Positions 46,601 to 53,512 of a DNA stretch of 64,000 nt are shown here, piece by piece (positions within the stretch are counted from its first letter, which is position 1; every line of letters begins with the position of its first letter). The stretch is from NCBI RefSeq assembly GCF_000003815.2, contig NC_049992.1, positions 17,644,061-17,708,060 of the forward strand, written 5' to 3'. Below the pieces are notes generated by a model, which did no database searches, had not been told where the DNA came from, and worked only from the letters and a program-made list of their open reading frames with translations. This DNA is from Branchiostoma floridae. Lineage: Eukaryota; Chordata; Leptocardii; Amphioxiformes; Branchiostomatidae. Position numbers and translations under genes: made by a program.

Positions 46601-47566
46601 TTAAAGAAACTTTCAATGAGTTCATTTCCCTTAGACCACCTCTGTGTGTATTATGTTCTAGACAAAGACGCGTGCTAAATTGGTGATAAAACAACCTGTC
46701 AATGATAAAACTAACGAAGCGTTTATTGCCTGTAGGGTAACAGTTACTCACTGAACTGGATAGAATTTAGAAACGGCCAAACAATTCAAGAAACATTCTC
46801 CGTCGTCTGTCTGACTTGACGAAAATTTGCAATACCCATGCAGTCGATATAATATCAGTGACTCTTTTAACACACGTAAGATATGTACCTCTAGATTTTC
46901 GATGTCCGCTTAGTACATCCAAGACTTGTAATTTCCAGGATTTTAATCTAAAATTTAAGGTGCGTGTTTATTCTAAGATGGTTCAATACAAGCCCAATTC
47001 GAGACAATGTTGCATGCTAAAGTCTAACCGTTTCCAAATATCGTACATCTTGTAATTTCAAGGATTTTGATCCAAATTTAAGGTGTATGTTTATTCTAAG
47101 ATGGTTCAATACAAGCTCAATTCAAGACAATGTTGCATGCTAAAGTCTAACCGGTTCCAAATTTCGTACATCTTGTAACTTCCAGGATTTTGATCCAAAT
47201 TTAAGGTCCATGTTTATTCTAAGATGGTTCACTATAAGACCAAGACAAGACAAGGTTGTATGCTAAAGTCTAACCGTTTCCAAATTTCGTACATCTTGTA
47301 ATTTCCAGGATTTTGATCCAAATTTAAGGTGTATGTTTATTCTAAGATGGTTCAATACAAGACCAAGACAAGACAAGGTTGTATGCTAAAGTCTAACCAT
47401 TTCCAATTTTTTTCCAGTTGTTTGAGTGGCAGTTATCAGTTTAGTATTACCTGGATTTCTAATATTTATTGAACTTTGTCTGGTTTCAGTTCTCGCCATG
47501 AAATCTGGCGCGACGTGCCAGATGGTAGCCCTACAGGAGACCGTGGGTTCCAAAAGATCCATCTGA
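22602..47566 (+). CDS. Gene B (complete): Ig-Ig-Ig-TM-PPxY-SH3 receptor-like protein
   Basis: Spliced model: join(22602-22674, 34979-35326, 38311-38458, 40222-40367, 41244-41522, 42423-42656, 44338-44406, 44741-44923, 47490-47566). The sum is 1557 nt, exactly 519 codons: 518 residues and TGA at 47564-47566. Approximate residue map: signal peptide 1-28, V-type Ig 30-140, Ig2 141-238, Ig3 239-331, membrane span 341-366, basic stop-transfer 367-377, PPPY 402-405, linker 410-432, SH3 440-492, conserved tail 494-518. All junctions are phase 1 except the intron inside Ig2 (phase 2). The inferred role is surface adhesion or recognition coupled to SH3/WW-based cytoplasmic assembly. The domain order matches no family I can name, so no symbol is given. 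Confidence 0.88.
24379..24621. mobile_element. M2-family MITE (copy 1)
   Basis: 243 bp with inverted ends GGTATCTCACTGCACTTGGG and CCAAAATGCAGTGAGATACC. Next to the right end is a GCAGTGCTGCACCGATG segment mirrored at the left by CGGTGCAGTACTGC. The centre holds the core shared with M1: ACGTTTTGTGTATTTATTGT and CTAAGTCATACTTTTACGTA, then CGGCGAAAATATCACAACAG. Confidence 0.82.
25796..26035. repeat. Tetranucleotide microsatellite (TCCA)n / (TTCA)n
   Basis: About 240 bp of (CATT)n grading into (CATC)n and back, with a few TCAA interruptions. All frames are open over parts of it, giving repeated IHPS or DGWM peptides that are not genes. Confidence 0.95.
26320..26590. repeat. Degenerate M1-related element
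   Basis: Has CCCATTCCACCCATTCC and GCGACCTAAATGAGA on the left, and ATCTATCAAATTTTAGGTCG with CGCAGCTAGGCCGCC on the right. These are the subterminal words of the intact M1 copy at 32639-32861. The ends are decayed. Confidence 0.45.
26880..27166 (-). mobile_element. LINE 3' end (truncated)
   Basis: On the minus strand it encodes [20 protein letters not shown], closely matching the C-terminus of the LINE at 6084 (CRTERYRNSAVPFMVRLLNK). A short 3' UTR follows, ending AATAAACCATTTCTCTCTCT. Only about 290 bp remains, so the insertion was heavily 5'-truncated. Confidence 0.65.
28950..29101. mobile_element. M2-family MITE (copy 2, partial)
   Basis: The right terminus CCCAGTGCAGTGAGATACC ends at 29101. 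The core (CTTAGTCATACTTTTACGTA, then AATCGGCGAAAATAACACAA) is present. No convincing left terminus was found in the expected interval, so it is truncated or decayed. Confidence 0.65.
29470..29690 (+). promoter_or_regulatory. Candidate intronic regulatory block
   Basis: A repeat-free stretch with a motif cluster: GTGCATTAACACAG, CATCATCTTAATTGGCACGA and ATCTGCAATTAAGCGATAG, that is several homeodomain-like TTAATTG/CAATTAAG cores within 100 bp. Its composition differs from the surrounding AT-rich intron. This is pattern-based inference only. Confidence 0.25.
30285..30425 (-). repeat. LINE-tail-like dispersed repeat
   Basis: TAAGTTTATTGCAAGTTCTTG ... GTCTAAAAGCTAAATCTA matches 37870-38030 (ACGTTTATTGCAAATTCTTG ... 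GTCTAAAAGCTAACTCTA) in the same order and orientation. It looks like the 3' tail of a minus-strand retroelement. Confidence 0.5.
30440..30600 (+). repeat. Two-copy direct repeat (about 120 bp)
   Basis: TTTTTAGAACGACACAAATCACAGCA near 30450 recurs as TTTTAGAACGACGCAAATCACAGCA near 30550, each preceded by ATTATAAAG / AGTTATAAAG-type sequence. Confidence 0.6.
31566..31665 (+). mobile_element. tRNA-derived SINE fragment
   Basis: TCCCTGTAGCTCAACTGGTA ... CAGTTGAGCTCCTGGTTCCA ... AGAGACCTTGGTTCTCAGTT corresponds word for word, with divergence, to the SINE head at 49655. The A-box-like TAGCTCAACTGG and a decayed B box are visible. Confidence 0.55.
32639..32861. mobile_element. M1-family MITE (intact copy)
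   Basis: 223 bp. Left CCCCCTTTCCACTAGGACGG, right CCGTCCTAGTGGAAAGGGGG: more than 30 bp of near-perfect inverted termini continuing as CGCTCTCGCTGCG / CGCAGAGAGAGCG and GCGACCTAAA / TTTTAGGTCGC. The interior carries, in reverse, the core shared with M2 (AAAACGTAAAAGTGTGACTA). No frame of note. Confidence 0.9.
32862..33079. mobile_element. M3-family MITE (copy 2, intact)
   Basis: 218 bp. TAACGCTAGTTCACCTTTAT on the left and ATAAAGGTGAACTAGCGTTA on the right are perfectly inverted. Subterminal GAGTAACCTATATCCGTT pairs with AACGAATATAGGTTACCC. An internal pair (CGGACGATAGTTTTAAAC / TTGAAACCATCGTCGG) matches copies 1 and 3. It begins exactly where the M1 element ends. Confidence 0.9.
34979..35326 (+). 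CDS. Gene B exon 2: V-type Ig domain lacking the canonical disulfide
   Basis: 348-nt phase-1 exon (116 codons' worth), acceptor tttctccag, donor tcatgg|gtaagt-type at 35327. The fold markers are clear: [12 protein letters not shown] (B strand), AITWHKMD (core Trp), [20 protein letters not shown] (E-F strands with the D-x-G-x-Y motif). The B-strand Cys is Ala (LPATY) and the F-strand Cys is Val (KYVVM), so the canonical disulfide is absent. The sequence otherwise resembles V domains of the CD2/CTX-type adhesion families. The paired loss suggests a real evolutionary change rather than a sequencing error. Not comparable with gene A, whose V exon is outside the window. Confidence 0.9.
36668..36850 (-). 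repeat. LINE 3'-end family with terminal hairpin
   Basis: CACCAGCTTCGCAGGCTCGC, then GGCGCGGCAGAAGCTGG, forms a stem-loop (CCAGCTTC pairs with GAAGCTGG). The same block occurs at 52560-52880 and inverted at 59405-59530. See 52560 for evidence that it is a LINE tail. Confidence 0.6.
37531..37712. mobile_element. pogo/Tigger-like MITE in a TA target
   Basis: 182 bp flanked by TA on both sides. The left end is CAGTAAAAGACGCTTAATTA and the right end, read inverted, is CAGTGGAGGCCAGTTAATTG. Both continue with CACAACCCA / CACAACGGA, and an internal copy TGTGCAATTAATTATCCG is present. The CAGT start and TA duplication are typical of pogo/Tigger-type mariner relatives. No transposase. Confidence 0.7.
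37870..38030 (-). repeat. LINE-tail-like dispersed repeat (second copy)
   Basis: AACGTTTATTGCAAATTCTTG ... GTCTAAAAGCTAACTCTAAAT parallels 30285-30425. Confidence 0.5.
38311..38458 (+). CDS. Gene B exon 3: Ig domain 2, N-terminal half
   Basis: 148 nt; acceptor tttcctccag (phase 1), donor tccag|gtaaag at 38459 (phase 2). Encodes [40 protein letters not shown] and DGLRISTS plus two bases of an Arg codon. It holds the B-strand Cys, a PNIT sequon and the core Trp. Together with exon 4 it equals gene A's single Ig2 exon to the base. Confidence 0.88.
38459..40221 (+). other. Gene B intron 3 (splits Ig2; absent from gene A)
   Basis: 1763 nt, gtaaag to accacag, with M2-family right-end repeats at 38580-38844. 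Nothing else recognised in 38850-40120; a short C-run precedes the acceptor region (about 40124-40137). Confidence 0.85.
38580..38844. repeat. Two M2-family right halves in tandem
   Basis: Two right termini in the same orientation (AAGTGCAGTGAGATACC ending at 38717 and at 38844) are about 127 bp apart. Each is preceded by a core-like segment; the second has TCTAAGGCATATTTAAACGT and ATCAGCGAAAATAAAACAAC. The left terminus was not found. It may be a partial tandem duplication of an M2 element. Confidence 0.6.
40222..40367 (+). CDS. Gene B exon 4: Ig domain 2, C-terminal half
   Basis: 146 nt; acceptor ctaccacag (phase 2), donor cttt|gtaagt at 40368 (phase 1). Completes the Arg codon, then encodes [20 protein letters not shown] and [20 protein letters not shown], ending KMKVL. 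The F-strand DAGKYSC motif is intact. It aligns without gaps to gene A (AKYSGGTMQKPNLQIRHMTR, DAGMYTC). Confidence 0.9.
40368..41243 (+). other. Gene B intron 4
   Basis: 876 nt, gtaagt to tttttcag. It contains the LINE zinc-knuckle fragment at 40796-41000. Confidence 0.85.
40796..41000 (+). pseudogene. LINE fragment with C-terminal CCHC zinc knuckle
   Basis: Encodes [20 protein letters not shown], a C-x2-C-x8-H-x4-C knuckle followed by SRYNDKSC. This resembles the zinc-binding motif near the C-terminus of reverse transcriptases of several invertebrate LINEs. Only about 65 residues remain before a stop. The preceding 200 bp (40588-40795) may belong to the same decayed element in another frame. 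Confidence 0.6.
41244..41522 (+). CDS. Gene B exon 5: Ig domain 3 (I-set type)
   Basis: 279-nt phase-1 exon. Begins (with the preceding T) [20 protein letters not shown], then [20 protein letters not shown] (Cys, sequon, Trp), and [15 protein letters not shown] with the F-strand Cys; ends SLTLTIQR. Acceptor tttttcag at 41236-41243; donor cagc|gtgagt at 41523. Same length as gene A 2783-3061. Confidence 0.93.
41865..42115 (+). mobile_element. tRNA-headed SINE
   Basis: Head: CCTTTGTAGCGTAGTGATTA (A-box region) and GTGTTCGATCCCGGGTG (B box). Body: TCCCGAGGAAGGTGTCAGAC, GGTCACTAAAACGTCGACAG, tail GAATAAAGAATCTCG. The 'GAGGAAGGTG..ACTAAAACGTCGACAG' phrase is the type found near 3' ends of CR1/L2-like LINEs, so the SINE probably borrowed a LINE tail. 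Confidence 0.65.
42187..42399. mobile_element. M3-family MITE (copy 3), beside the TM-exon acceptor
   Basis: Left TGACGCTAGTTCACC, right AATAAAGGTGAACTTTGTTA, with the internal pair CGGACGGTGGTCTCAAAC / ATGAAACTACCGTCC. It is more diverged than the copies at 18048 and 32862. The reading frame of the TM exon is accidentally open back through this element, but it is intronic: the acceptor ttttttcag at 42421-42422 and phase agree with gene A. Confidence 0.8.
42423..42656 (+). CDS. Gene B exon 6: membrane span, basic juxtamembrane, PPPY motif
   Basis: 234-nt phase-1 exon. Stalk QLKRRVPFS, membrane span [20 protein letters not shown] then FAIYCA, stop-transfer [11 protein letters not shown], then [10 protein letters not shown] and an acidic stretch ending [14 protein letters not shown]. 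The [14 protein letters not shown] core is identical to gene A, as are KKKFAFYYN and KEPPPYS. The intervening acidic region varies. Donor ccag|gtacat at 42657. Confidence 0.93.
42657..44337 (+). other. Gene B intron 6
   Basis: 1681 nt, gtacat to ctcgtag. It contains the block shared with gene A (43001-43323). Nothing recognised in 42660-43000 or 43330-44337. Confidence 0.85.
43001..43323 (+). promoter_or_regulatory. Conserved intronic block shared with gene A
   Basis: Counterpart of 4897-5264. Shared words include CAGCCAATCAGAGAATAGG (CCAAT), TCTCGCAAAGGCC, CCCATATAAGGGTAAGCTCA (TATA-like), and GGTCCCTCTGCGTAGGAGAATG at the end in near-identical form. Here the terminal ATG (43321) is followed by AAATTTCC, not by a splice donor, so the short-isoform idea proposed for gene A does not carry over directly. 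The surrounding intron is not similar between the genes. Confidence 0.4.
44338..44406 (+). CDS. Gene B exon 7: 23-codon cytoplasmic linker
   Basis: 69-nt phase-1 exon encoding [20 protein letters not shown] then GRK. Acceptor tctcgtag. The donor aaag|gttggg at 44407 is weak (GTTGGG), so skipping is conceivable; because the exon is 69 nt, skipping would keep the frame. It matches gene A 13763-13831. Confidence 0.85.
44407..44740 (+). other. Gene B intron 7
   Basis: 334 nt, gttggg to ctcttcag. Nothing else recognised. Confidence 0.85.
44741..44923 (+). CDS. Gene B exon 8: SH3 domain
   Basis: 183-nt phase-1 exon. [20 protein letters not shown], then [20 protein letters not shown], then [20 protein letters not shown]. 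The ligand-site Trp (GGW), Pro (FPS) and Tyr (SNY) are conserved. The first ALYDY tyrosine is Phe here (MFAY), against Tyr in gene A. Acceptor ctcttcag; donor gaag|gtatat at 44924. An 89-nt stretch (44809-44897) differs from gene A at only two bases, unlike the rest of the exon. Confidence 0.95.
44924..47489 (+). other. Gene B intron 8
   Basis: 2566 nt, gtatat to ggtttcag. It contains AT-rich DNA (about 45950-46140) and a 123-bp-period tandem repeat (46925-47407). A minus-strand open frame at 45445-45744 is unrecognised and treated as chance. Nothing else seen in 46150-46920. Confidence 0.85.
46925..47407 (+). repeat. Tandem repeat, four units of about 123 bp
   Basis: Units start CTTGTAATTTCCAGGATTTT at about 46925, 47049, 47172 and 47295. 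Each contains TTTATTCTAAGATGGTTCA and GCTAAAGTCTAACCGTTTCC. Copies differ by few bases. Each unit start resembles a 3' splice site (pyrimidines then CAG). The array ends about 80 bp before the true last acceptor. Confidence 0.9.
47490..47566 (+). CDS. Gene B exon 9: conserved C-terminus and stop
   Basis: 77 nt, acceptor tggtttcag. Encodes [20 protein letters not shown] then SKRSI; TGA at 47564-47566. Same length as gene A 14802-14878, with an identical VLAMK start and VGSKRSI end. Confidence 0.9.
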
Positions 47567-48487
47567 TGGTGGCTGCCTCCCAACACGTGCTTGTAACCCT
47601 CATACGATTCTACACGCGTCGACAGGACTCCCATTCCCCGAAGGGAAAAGACTCGGCCACTGACAGAGAATCTGATAGATGTTGGCAGACTAGCCCGAGC
47701 ACTGGAGATTGAGGTGTAATCTCGCCCGCAATGATGCCAAGGGTTCCGTACACGTACGTGAGAATCACCTCAAATAATACGCCGTCCACTTCACTTGATC
47801 GCCTGCGGGGGGAGATTCTACTCGCTCATCCATCTAAACGGAATAGCTTCGCCACACATAATCTAGTTTGTAAAAGAATGGAGAAATTTTAGAAGGCAAG
47901 TGTAGTGTGAGGAATGTCACAATGGTTCTAAATAGATCACACGGCCAGATAATTTTTAATTTTTAGCTGGAGCTAAATCTTTGTGATTTTCCTTACGTAA
48001 CACGTCCCATACGTATATTACGGCCGCGCTCCGTTTGCACCTTTATTACAGCTTGTCGTATAGGGGCAGAATATTGAATTTCGACACCAACAGAGTGTAG
48101 CAAAATATATTTACCATCACGGTGCAAGGGGATTGAGTCGAAAGGTCTTCGCTACTTTTCCTTTGCACGGGATCTTCATCTACCGGCCATAATGTACTAA
48201 CTGACATACAGCAGAATCCCAGAGAGCGGTACAGGGATATTATTGGTAAATGTCAAACGGCGCATCCTTGTTTTTAGTTTGATGTTGAGACGCTTGGACA
48301 GAAATTGGAAGTTCCCGTCGCTCATCGATCGTATAAAGTGGAAGAAGAGTTTTTACCTGCACTGCCTCACATTGCTGGCTCATGTTCAAGTTACACCAAG
48401 CATCCAACTTGTGTCATGATTGATTTTCTTGTGCATTTTTACGTTATGTAAAGGTGGGCGGTGTTTTAAAGGCTAGATTGTATTAAA
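47567..48487 (+). other. Probable 3' UTR of gene B
   Basis: No further coding exon is needed. Candidate polyadenylation signals are ATTAAA at 48482-48487, followed by GT-rich TTCATTGTGTGGTTTCTG, and AATAAA at about 48601. The 3' end is inference. Confidence 0.4.
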
Positions 48488-49654
48488 CAGTGTGTGAATA
48501 TAAATGTCTTGGTCGTTCATTGTGTGGTTTCTGCTTCTAGCATTCGTGCAGTTTGAGTGTCAAATAGTAAGAGTTGTAGCCTGCTTCCAATCTGCCGAAC
48601 AATAAAACTTTAATCTTTGTCGTAAGAGCCGTCCAAGGTGTAGTTGACTGTGTCCTCTGCGGATGAATAGGGCAACATATCTTCAGAAGTATCAAATGGC
48701 CATGGCAGAATATTGCGTGTCTTAATGGAAATAGTGGTGCCAAATAGGCCTGTTGCTTGAGATTGTCAATCAAGACCCGGAGGCTTGGTTCTTTGCACCG
48801 TCATGATTGGATGTGAAACACATATGTTGTATCCGACCTTTACTTACCCCTACCCCCCTCCCCATTTTTCTCAAACTTTGGAAGGTCATAGCCTTTTAAA
48901 TGTGTTCTGACCTTACATGAACCCTAGGCTACTATCATTAAAATTTCAATTCCAGACAACAGTGGTTACAAATCACGGTTGGTGAGGGTGGTTACGGGTA
49001 CATGTGTTATAAGTATCTGACAAACGCAGAGACAAATATGTGCAATATTGCCCTTCTTCGGCATGCGTGCAATTTGGAAGGTCAAATAAATACATCAGAT
49101 TGCCAAGTTCAATGCAGTCTAAACCACGCGTCTCACTCTCTATTAATATCGACATGTGTAGAGGATATCCTGTTCACATACTGCATATGGCGATGTGTAG
49201 TATTGAATGTAAATGTACAGATAGGAAGCAGTAGGGAATTTGTAAAGAAATACCATACATTCAGCTCGGTCTCTAAAGTCGATATGTTTTAGTGCAGCTT
49301 TTTTCCTCGTGGGGCATATCAGACTATATCCCTTACATATTGAAAACGTACATTACGACCTAGTTACGTAGAATATATTGCCCGTGACGTTCTTCGTTGG
49401 ATAAGCGTTGCTCAAATGGGCTATCAAAAGCAAGCCTCCGTCTTGCAGTGAGTAGATTTCCACAAGGAGCAATAAACGCCACACTCTGAAGCAAAAATGC
49501 TGTTATACAATCACAGAAGTCTATAGAAAAACAACTGTATACTCAGAAATACCAAAATAAGATAAGCTTAATTTCTTTTTATGTGAAGACTATACAATCA
49601 ATGGTAATACAATTAAGATGTACATATATATGTACAAATATAATGTGTCATAGA

Positions 49655-49800
49655 TGTTATTGTGGCTCAATTGGTAGTGGCTTCGCAGTTGAGCTTCTGG
49701 TTTGAATAAGTTGATAATTGGGAGACCCTGGTTCGAATTCGTAGAAAGGTATCCTTGTTGGAAGACACGTAAAATGGTGGTCCCCTGGTCAAAAAGTACC
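49655..49800 (+). mobile_element. tRNA-derived SINE
   Basis: Head TGTGGCTCAATTGGTAGTGG (A-box-like), a second half AGACCCTGGTTCGAATTC (B box), then a body. A head-like segment is repeated before the B box (CAGTTGAGCTTCTGGTTTGA), as in the copy at 31566. Not a functional tRNA: no acceptor-stem pairing was found. Confidence 0.65.
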
Positions 49801-50539
49801 TCGATCACTACGTCACTACTCCAATAGAAACCTAATGGCTGTACTACAATGTAAATGATATACATATACAAGTATAACCACCAACTAGATAAATCGCTGC
49901 ATTTTGCGAATGTAAATGATTTACTCCGAAAATACTATGAAACATGGCGCCGTTATGTCCTGTTTCACAATGTATAACCGTGATGTCATAGCGTCTATAC
50001 AAAAAATTAAGACTAATTTTACTAATTGTACTCAGGTTTTAAGTTGAGATTGCACGCCTGTCCAATTATTAAATTACAAAATGTTGAACCAGGCAACCTT
50101 ATCCGCTATGAACTTTGACCTACACAAGGGTCAAAGGTAGACCGCGAATTTCAAAATGGAGCTGGAGGAAGGAAAACATCTGGCAAGGTCAGTGAAATAT
50201 AATTTCATTTCACAAAGATTAATGACTTGAGGGCAAGTGATGGCATGCTGATATGCTTCAAGAGGTAAAGATAAGTTTTCCAGACATTTTCGGCCCGATA
50301 CAAATGTGGTGTAATATATCATGGGGAGGGGGGCATGACCGACTGTCCTTCAAGTTGAAGAGATAGGGACATATATTGGCTGGTATTCATGGGGAATTTG
50401 ACCCCAAAGAGAAACTCAGTGACCCTCGTGACAGACCGAGTCTCGTGATAATTTTCCTGTCATCGTCTTTTATCCATATGGATGATTTTCATCATAATTG
50501 TCTTTTGTGCCTACTACTCTTTCATTGTCTGTTAGTACA

Positions 50540-50812
50540 AGTGTGTGTGTGTGTGTGTGTGCGTGTGTGTTTGTGTGTGTGTGCGTGTATGTGCGCGTGC
50601 GTGTGAGTGTGTGTGTGTGTGCGTGCGTGTGCGTGTGTGTGCGTGTGTGTCTGTGCGTGTGTGTTTGTGTGTGTGTGCGTGTATGTGCGCGTGCGTGTGT
50701 GTGTGTGTGTGTGTGTGTGCTTGTATGTGTGTGTGCGTGTGTGTTTGTGTGTGTGTGCGTGTATGTGCGCGTGCGTGTGTGTGTGTGTGTGTGTGCGTGT
50801 GCGTATCAGCGT
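50540..50812. repeat. GT-rich microsatellite with higher-order period
   Basis: About 270 bp of (GT)n with GCGT, TTGT and ATGT variants. A longer phrase, GTGTGTGCGTGTATGTGCGC followed by GTGCGTGTG, recurs about every 80-100 bp (near 50577, 50670 and 50749). This points to unit duplication on top of slippage. Such alternating purine-pyrimidine DNA is Z-DNA-prone. Confidence 0.95.
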
Positions 50813-52559
50813 AATGGCAGTGTATGTTTTCCATGTACTTGTGCTTGTGTGCATTATGGGTATTCTTCTCTCTCTCCACTGTACTTTTTTTCGTGTTGAT
50901 GTATGGTGTATGCTTAACATTGCTCGTATTACTAGTATTGAGTTCATCATTGTTCTGTTAATCTACGAGTAACGGATTATTATGTGAGAGGGGATACTGG
51001 CAATGTACGATTGAAAGCATTCAAGTTATCTATACGTATTCTAAAAATGTCTCCCTAGCTATAGAGGATGGATCTAGAACGTTACTTTCACATGTATTCT
51101 GATGATGAATGTGGTGCCACAACGCCCATACTAACTAAGGGACATACATACACAGTGGCCTTTTCCTTTCCCAGAACAAGCTTTCTGTCAGAGACATCCG
51201 AGTGGATAGGGTTAAACCCAAAGTGCCTTGTGCACTCGAGCACTTCATGGGATATCGAACCCTGGCATTTCTCTTCGGATCACCTCTGACGGGTACCTGA
51301 CCACATCCTTGGCTATCCGCCCAAAGCAAATAAATGATTTGCCGACGACTGCCCCTGTACAATGTGGAGCAGCGAGTGTAGAAAAACGTTTCCACCTGAT
51401 GGGACTTTTACGGTGGGTGAGGGTAGGCTTTATACGACATTGAAACGCTCCTTAAGAAAATGTTCTACATCGTGTATACCGCGTTGGCTGAGTTGAATCT
51501 AGGCCTGACAAAGAAATCTTGTGTTTCCAATTACAATCTAGAAAGAAGAGGATGGATAGATAGGGATTCTGTTATCTTCTTTTTTTCATTTTCTACATTT
51601 TAATACGAGAGATCAAGGAAATACAATGCAAACTTGAAATGCACCAAGGCACTAGTTTTTGAACAGCATATTTCAATTTCACTGGTGTGCAATTATGTGT
51701 GTCAACATAGAAGGGGATTGTGTTTGGTAGGTCGGTTGCAACAAAAATTGATGTTGGAGAACTATTTCAGATTTCTAAACGCAATGGTATAATATGTAAA
51801 GTTACAACGTATACATTTTAATCAGTATGATGTCCGTATGAAGTCTAAGCATGTATCGGGCTTCACAGGTGGCTAGAAAAATGATAGAAATTTGACAAAT
51901 ATAGCCGCATAACATGCCATCGGAGTTTGTTCGTTTGTTTGTTTGAACCTCTGTTTATTCATTGAGTTAGCTGGTCGCAAACCATACTTCTCGGCCAACT
52001 ACCTTATCTGTTATGTGTCCATATTTCTCCAATGTCTCCTTTTTTTCAGTAGCCTGAAGAGCCTGGTAGTGGCTACGACTCCCATACGGACCTCAGACGG
52101 ATTTGAATATATACGTAGGTGTGAACCCGGCCTAACTTGCAAGCAAATACATGGAAGCTAAGGTTGTCAGATTTTTGTTGGGGTATGTGGAGCAACCGAA
52201 AACACGACATTTGTTTGATAAGCCTTACAATTAACTCCTGCCACAGTGAAGATCATCTCAGCCTATTGCCTACCTTCTGAAGGTGACATTTCCAAAGGTA
52301 ACGAGGTGTTTGTGGATAGCTCACTGCACTGATGAATACGTGAAACGTGTGATATATCCATTGATCCAGCCCGTGTTGAATCAACTAACCTTGTCGGTTT
52401 GACTTAACTCTGTTTCAAGTTCACACGTACCGTATGGAAGCTGACATTCAAAGTGACAGTAGCGTCAATATACACTTTATCAAAACTTTATGCACCATCA
52501 GGGCTCGAAATACTGGGTTCAGATTCTACTTCTCTGTACCTAAAATCAGAGCTGTGCAC

Positions 52560-52880
52560 CTACTTTATCTGTATCTGTATCTAATAATGATATAGCCGGT
52601 ATAACCAACCAACCTTTGGTGTAACACACCAGCTTCGCAGGCTCGCGGCGCGGCAGCAGCTGTTTATGTTGCACTCAAGGACCCACCACACCTAACTTTT
52701 GCTCATCTATCTGCAAGCGTTCTTTAAAACTACCCAGAGAAGATGCCCCTACTGTGCTTGGTGATAACAAATTTCACTCTACGATAGTTCTGGGAAAGTA
52801 CGAATTTTTGAACACATCAATCCTAGGTTGGTAATTCTGGTATTTGTAGGCATGACTGTTTCTTGTGCTTTTTTGAGCTA
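52560..52880 (-). mobile_element. LINE 3' end (minus strand) with terminal hairpin
   Basis: CACCAGCTTCGCAGGCTCGC and GGCGCGGCAG form the same hairpin block as at 36700 and 59440. Further into the element the minus strand reads, with frameshifts, KFVLSQNYRRVKF and later SLGSFKERLQ. This resembles the '...R.V..WN.LP..VV.A.S...FK..L' end of CR1-like LINE proteins. Confidence 0.55.
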
Positions 52881-53340
52881 GTATACGTACTAGATTCTTA
52901 CCAGTCGGTACGTCCACCAGTCAATTGGTCATTTGGTACATCATGCAACGTCTGGGCATTTTTCTTCTGTGTTCCACCCACTGCAGTTCTGTTTTTATTT
53001 TGGTAACACTAGAATCCCTGCTGTAATTGTTTGTACAGAATCTGGCAGCTTGGTAACCTTATTTGTCACTATGCTTGCATGGGTACACCCAGATATTACA
53101 TTCATAAAGGCAATATTGTACGCCAGAAATCAGCATATTCTTTACAAATATCAAGGTGTTGAAAAAATTTAGCCATGGAATTTTACTTTGAAGCTCTGAA
53201 TAGGAGCAGTTAGTTTTATTACTAGGTATTACTGAGACTCTACTTTGTGTAGTGCGCTCAAAGTATATCCTGTGCGCGTTACGTTATTAAGTAGGGGAAA
53301 CCATTGCTCCTACAATGAATTCCAAGCCCTGATTATGTAG

Positions 53341-53512
53341 AATAAGAGGTATGTGTTGCGCCATATCCTCCTTTTCTGTACACGTACAATCAATTTAAAA
53401 CATATAACATAAAATAATTGTAGTATTAGAAGTATGTGTTGCGCCATACACTCCCATTTCTGTATACAATCAATTTTAAGCAGATAACATGAAATGAACG
53501 AGCTACAGAGAG
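53341..53512 (+). repeat. Two-copy direct repeat (about 85 bp)
   Basis: GTATGTGTTGCGCCATA occurs at about 53349 and 53431. Each is followed by a CTCC..TTTCTGTA segment, ACAATCAATTT and AACATAAAAT / AACATGAAAT. Confidence 0.75.

Noticed and set aside
50498-50972. Several overlapping frames encoding repeated VCVCVC or THTHTH
   Set aside because: Product of the GT-rich microsatellite; all frames are open equally and there is no start context or domain.
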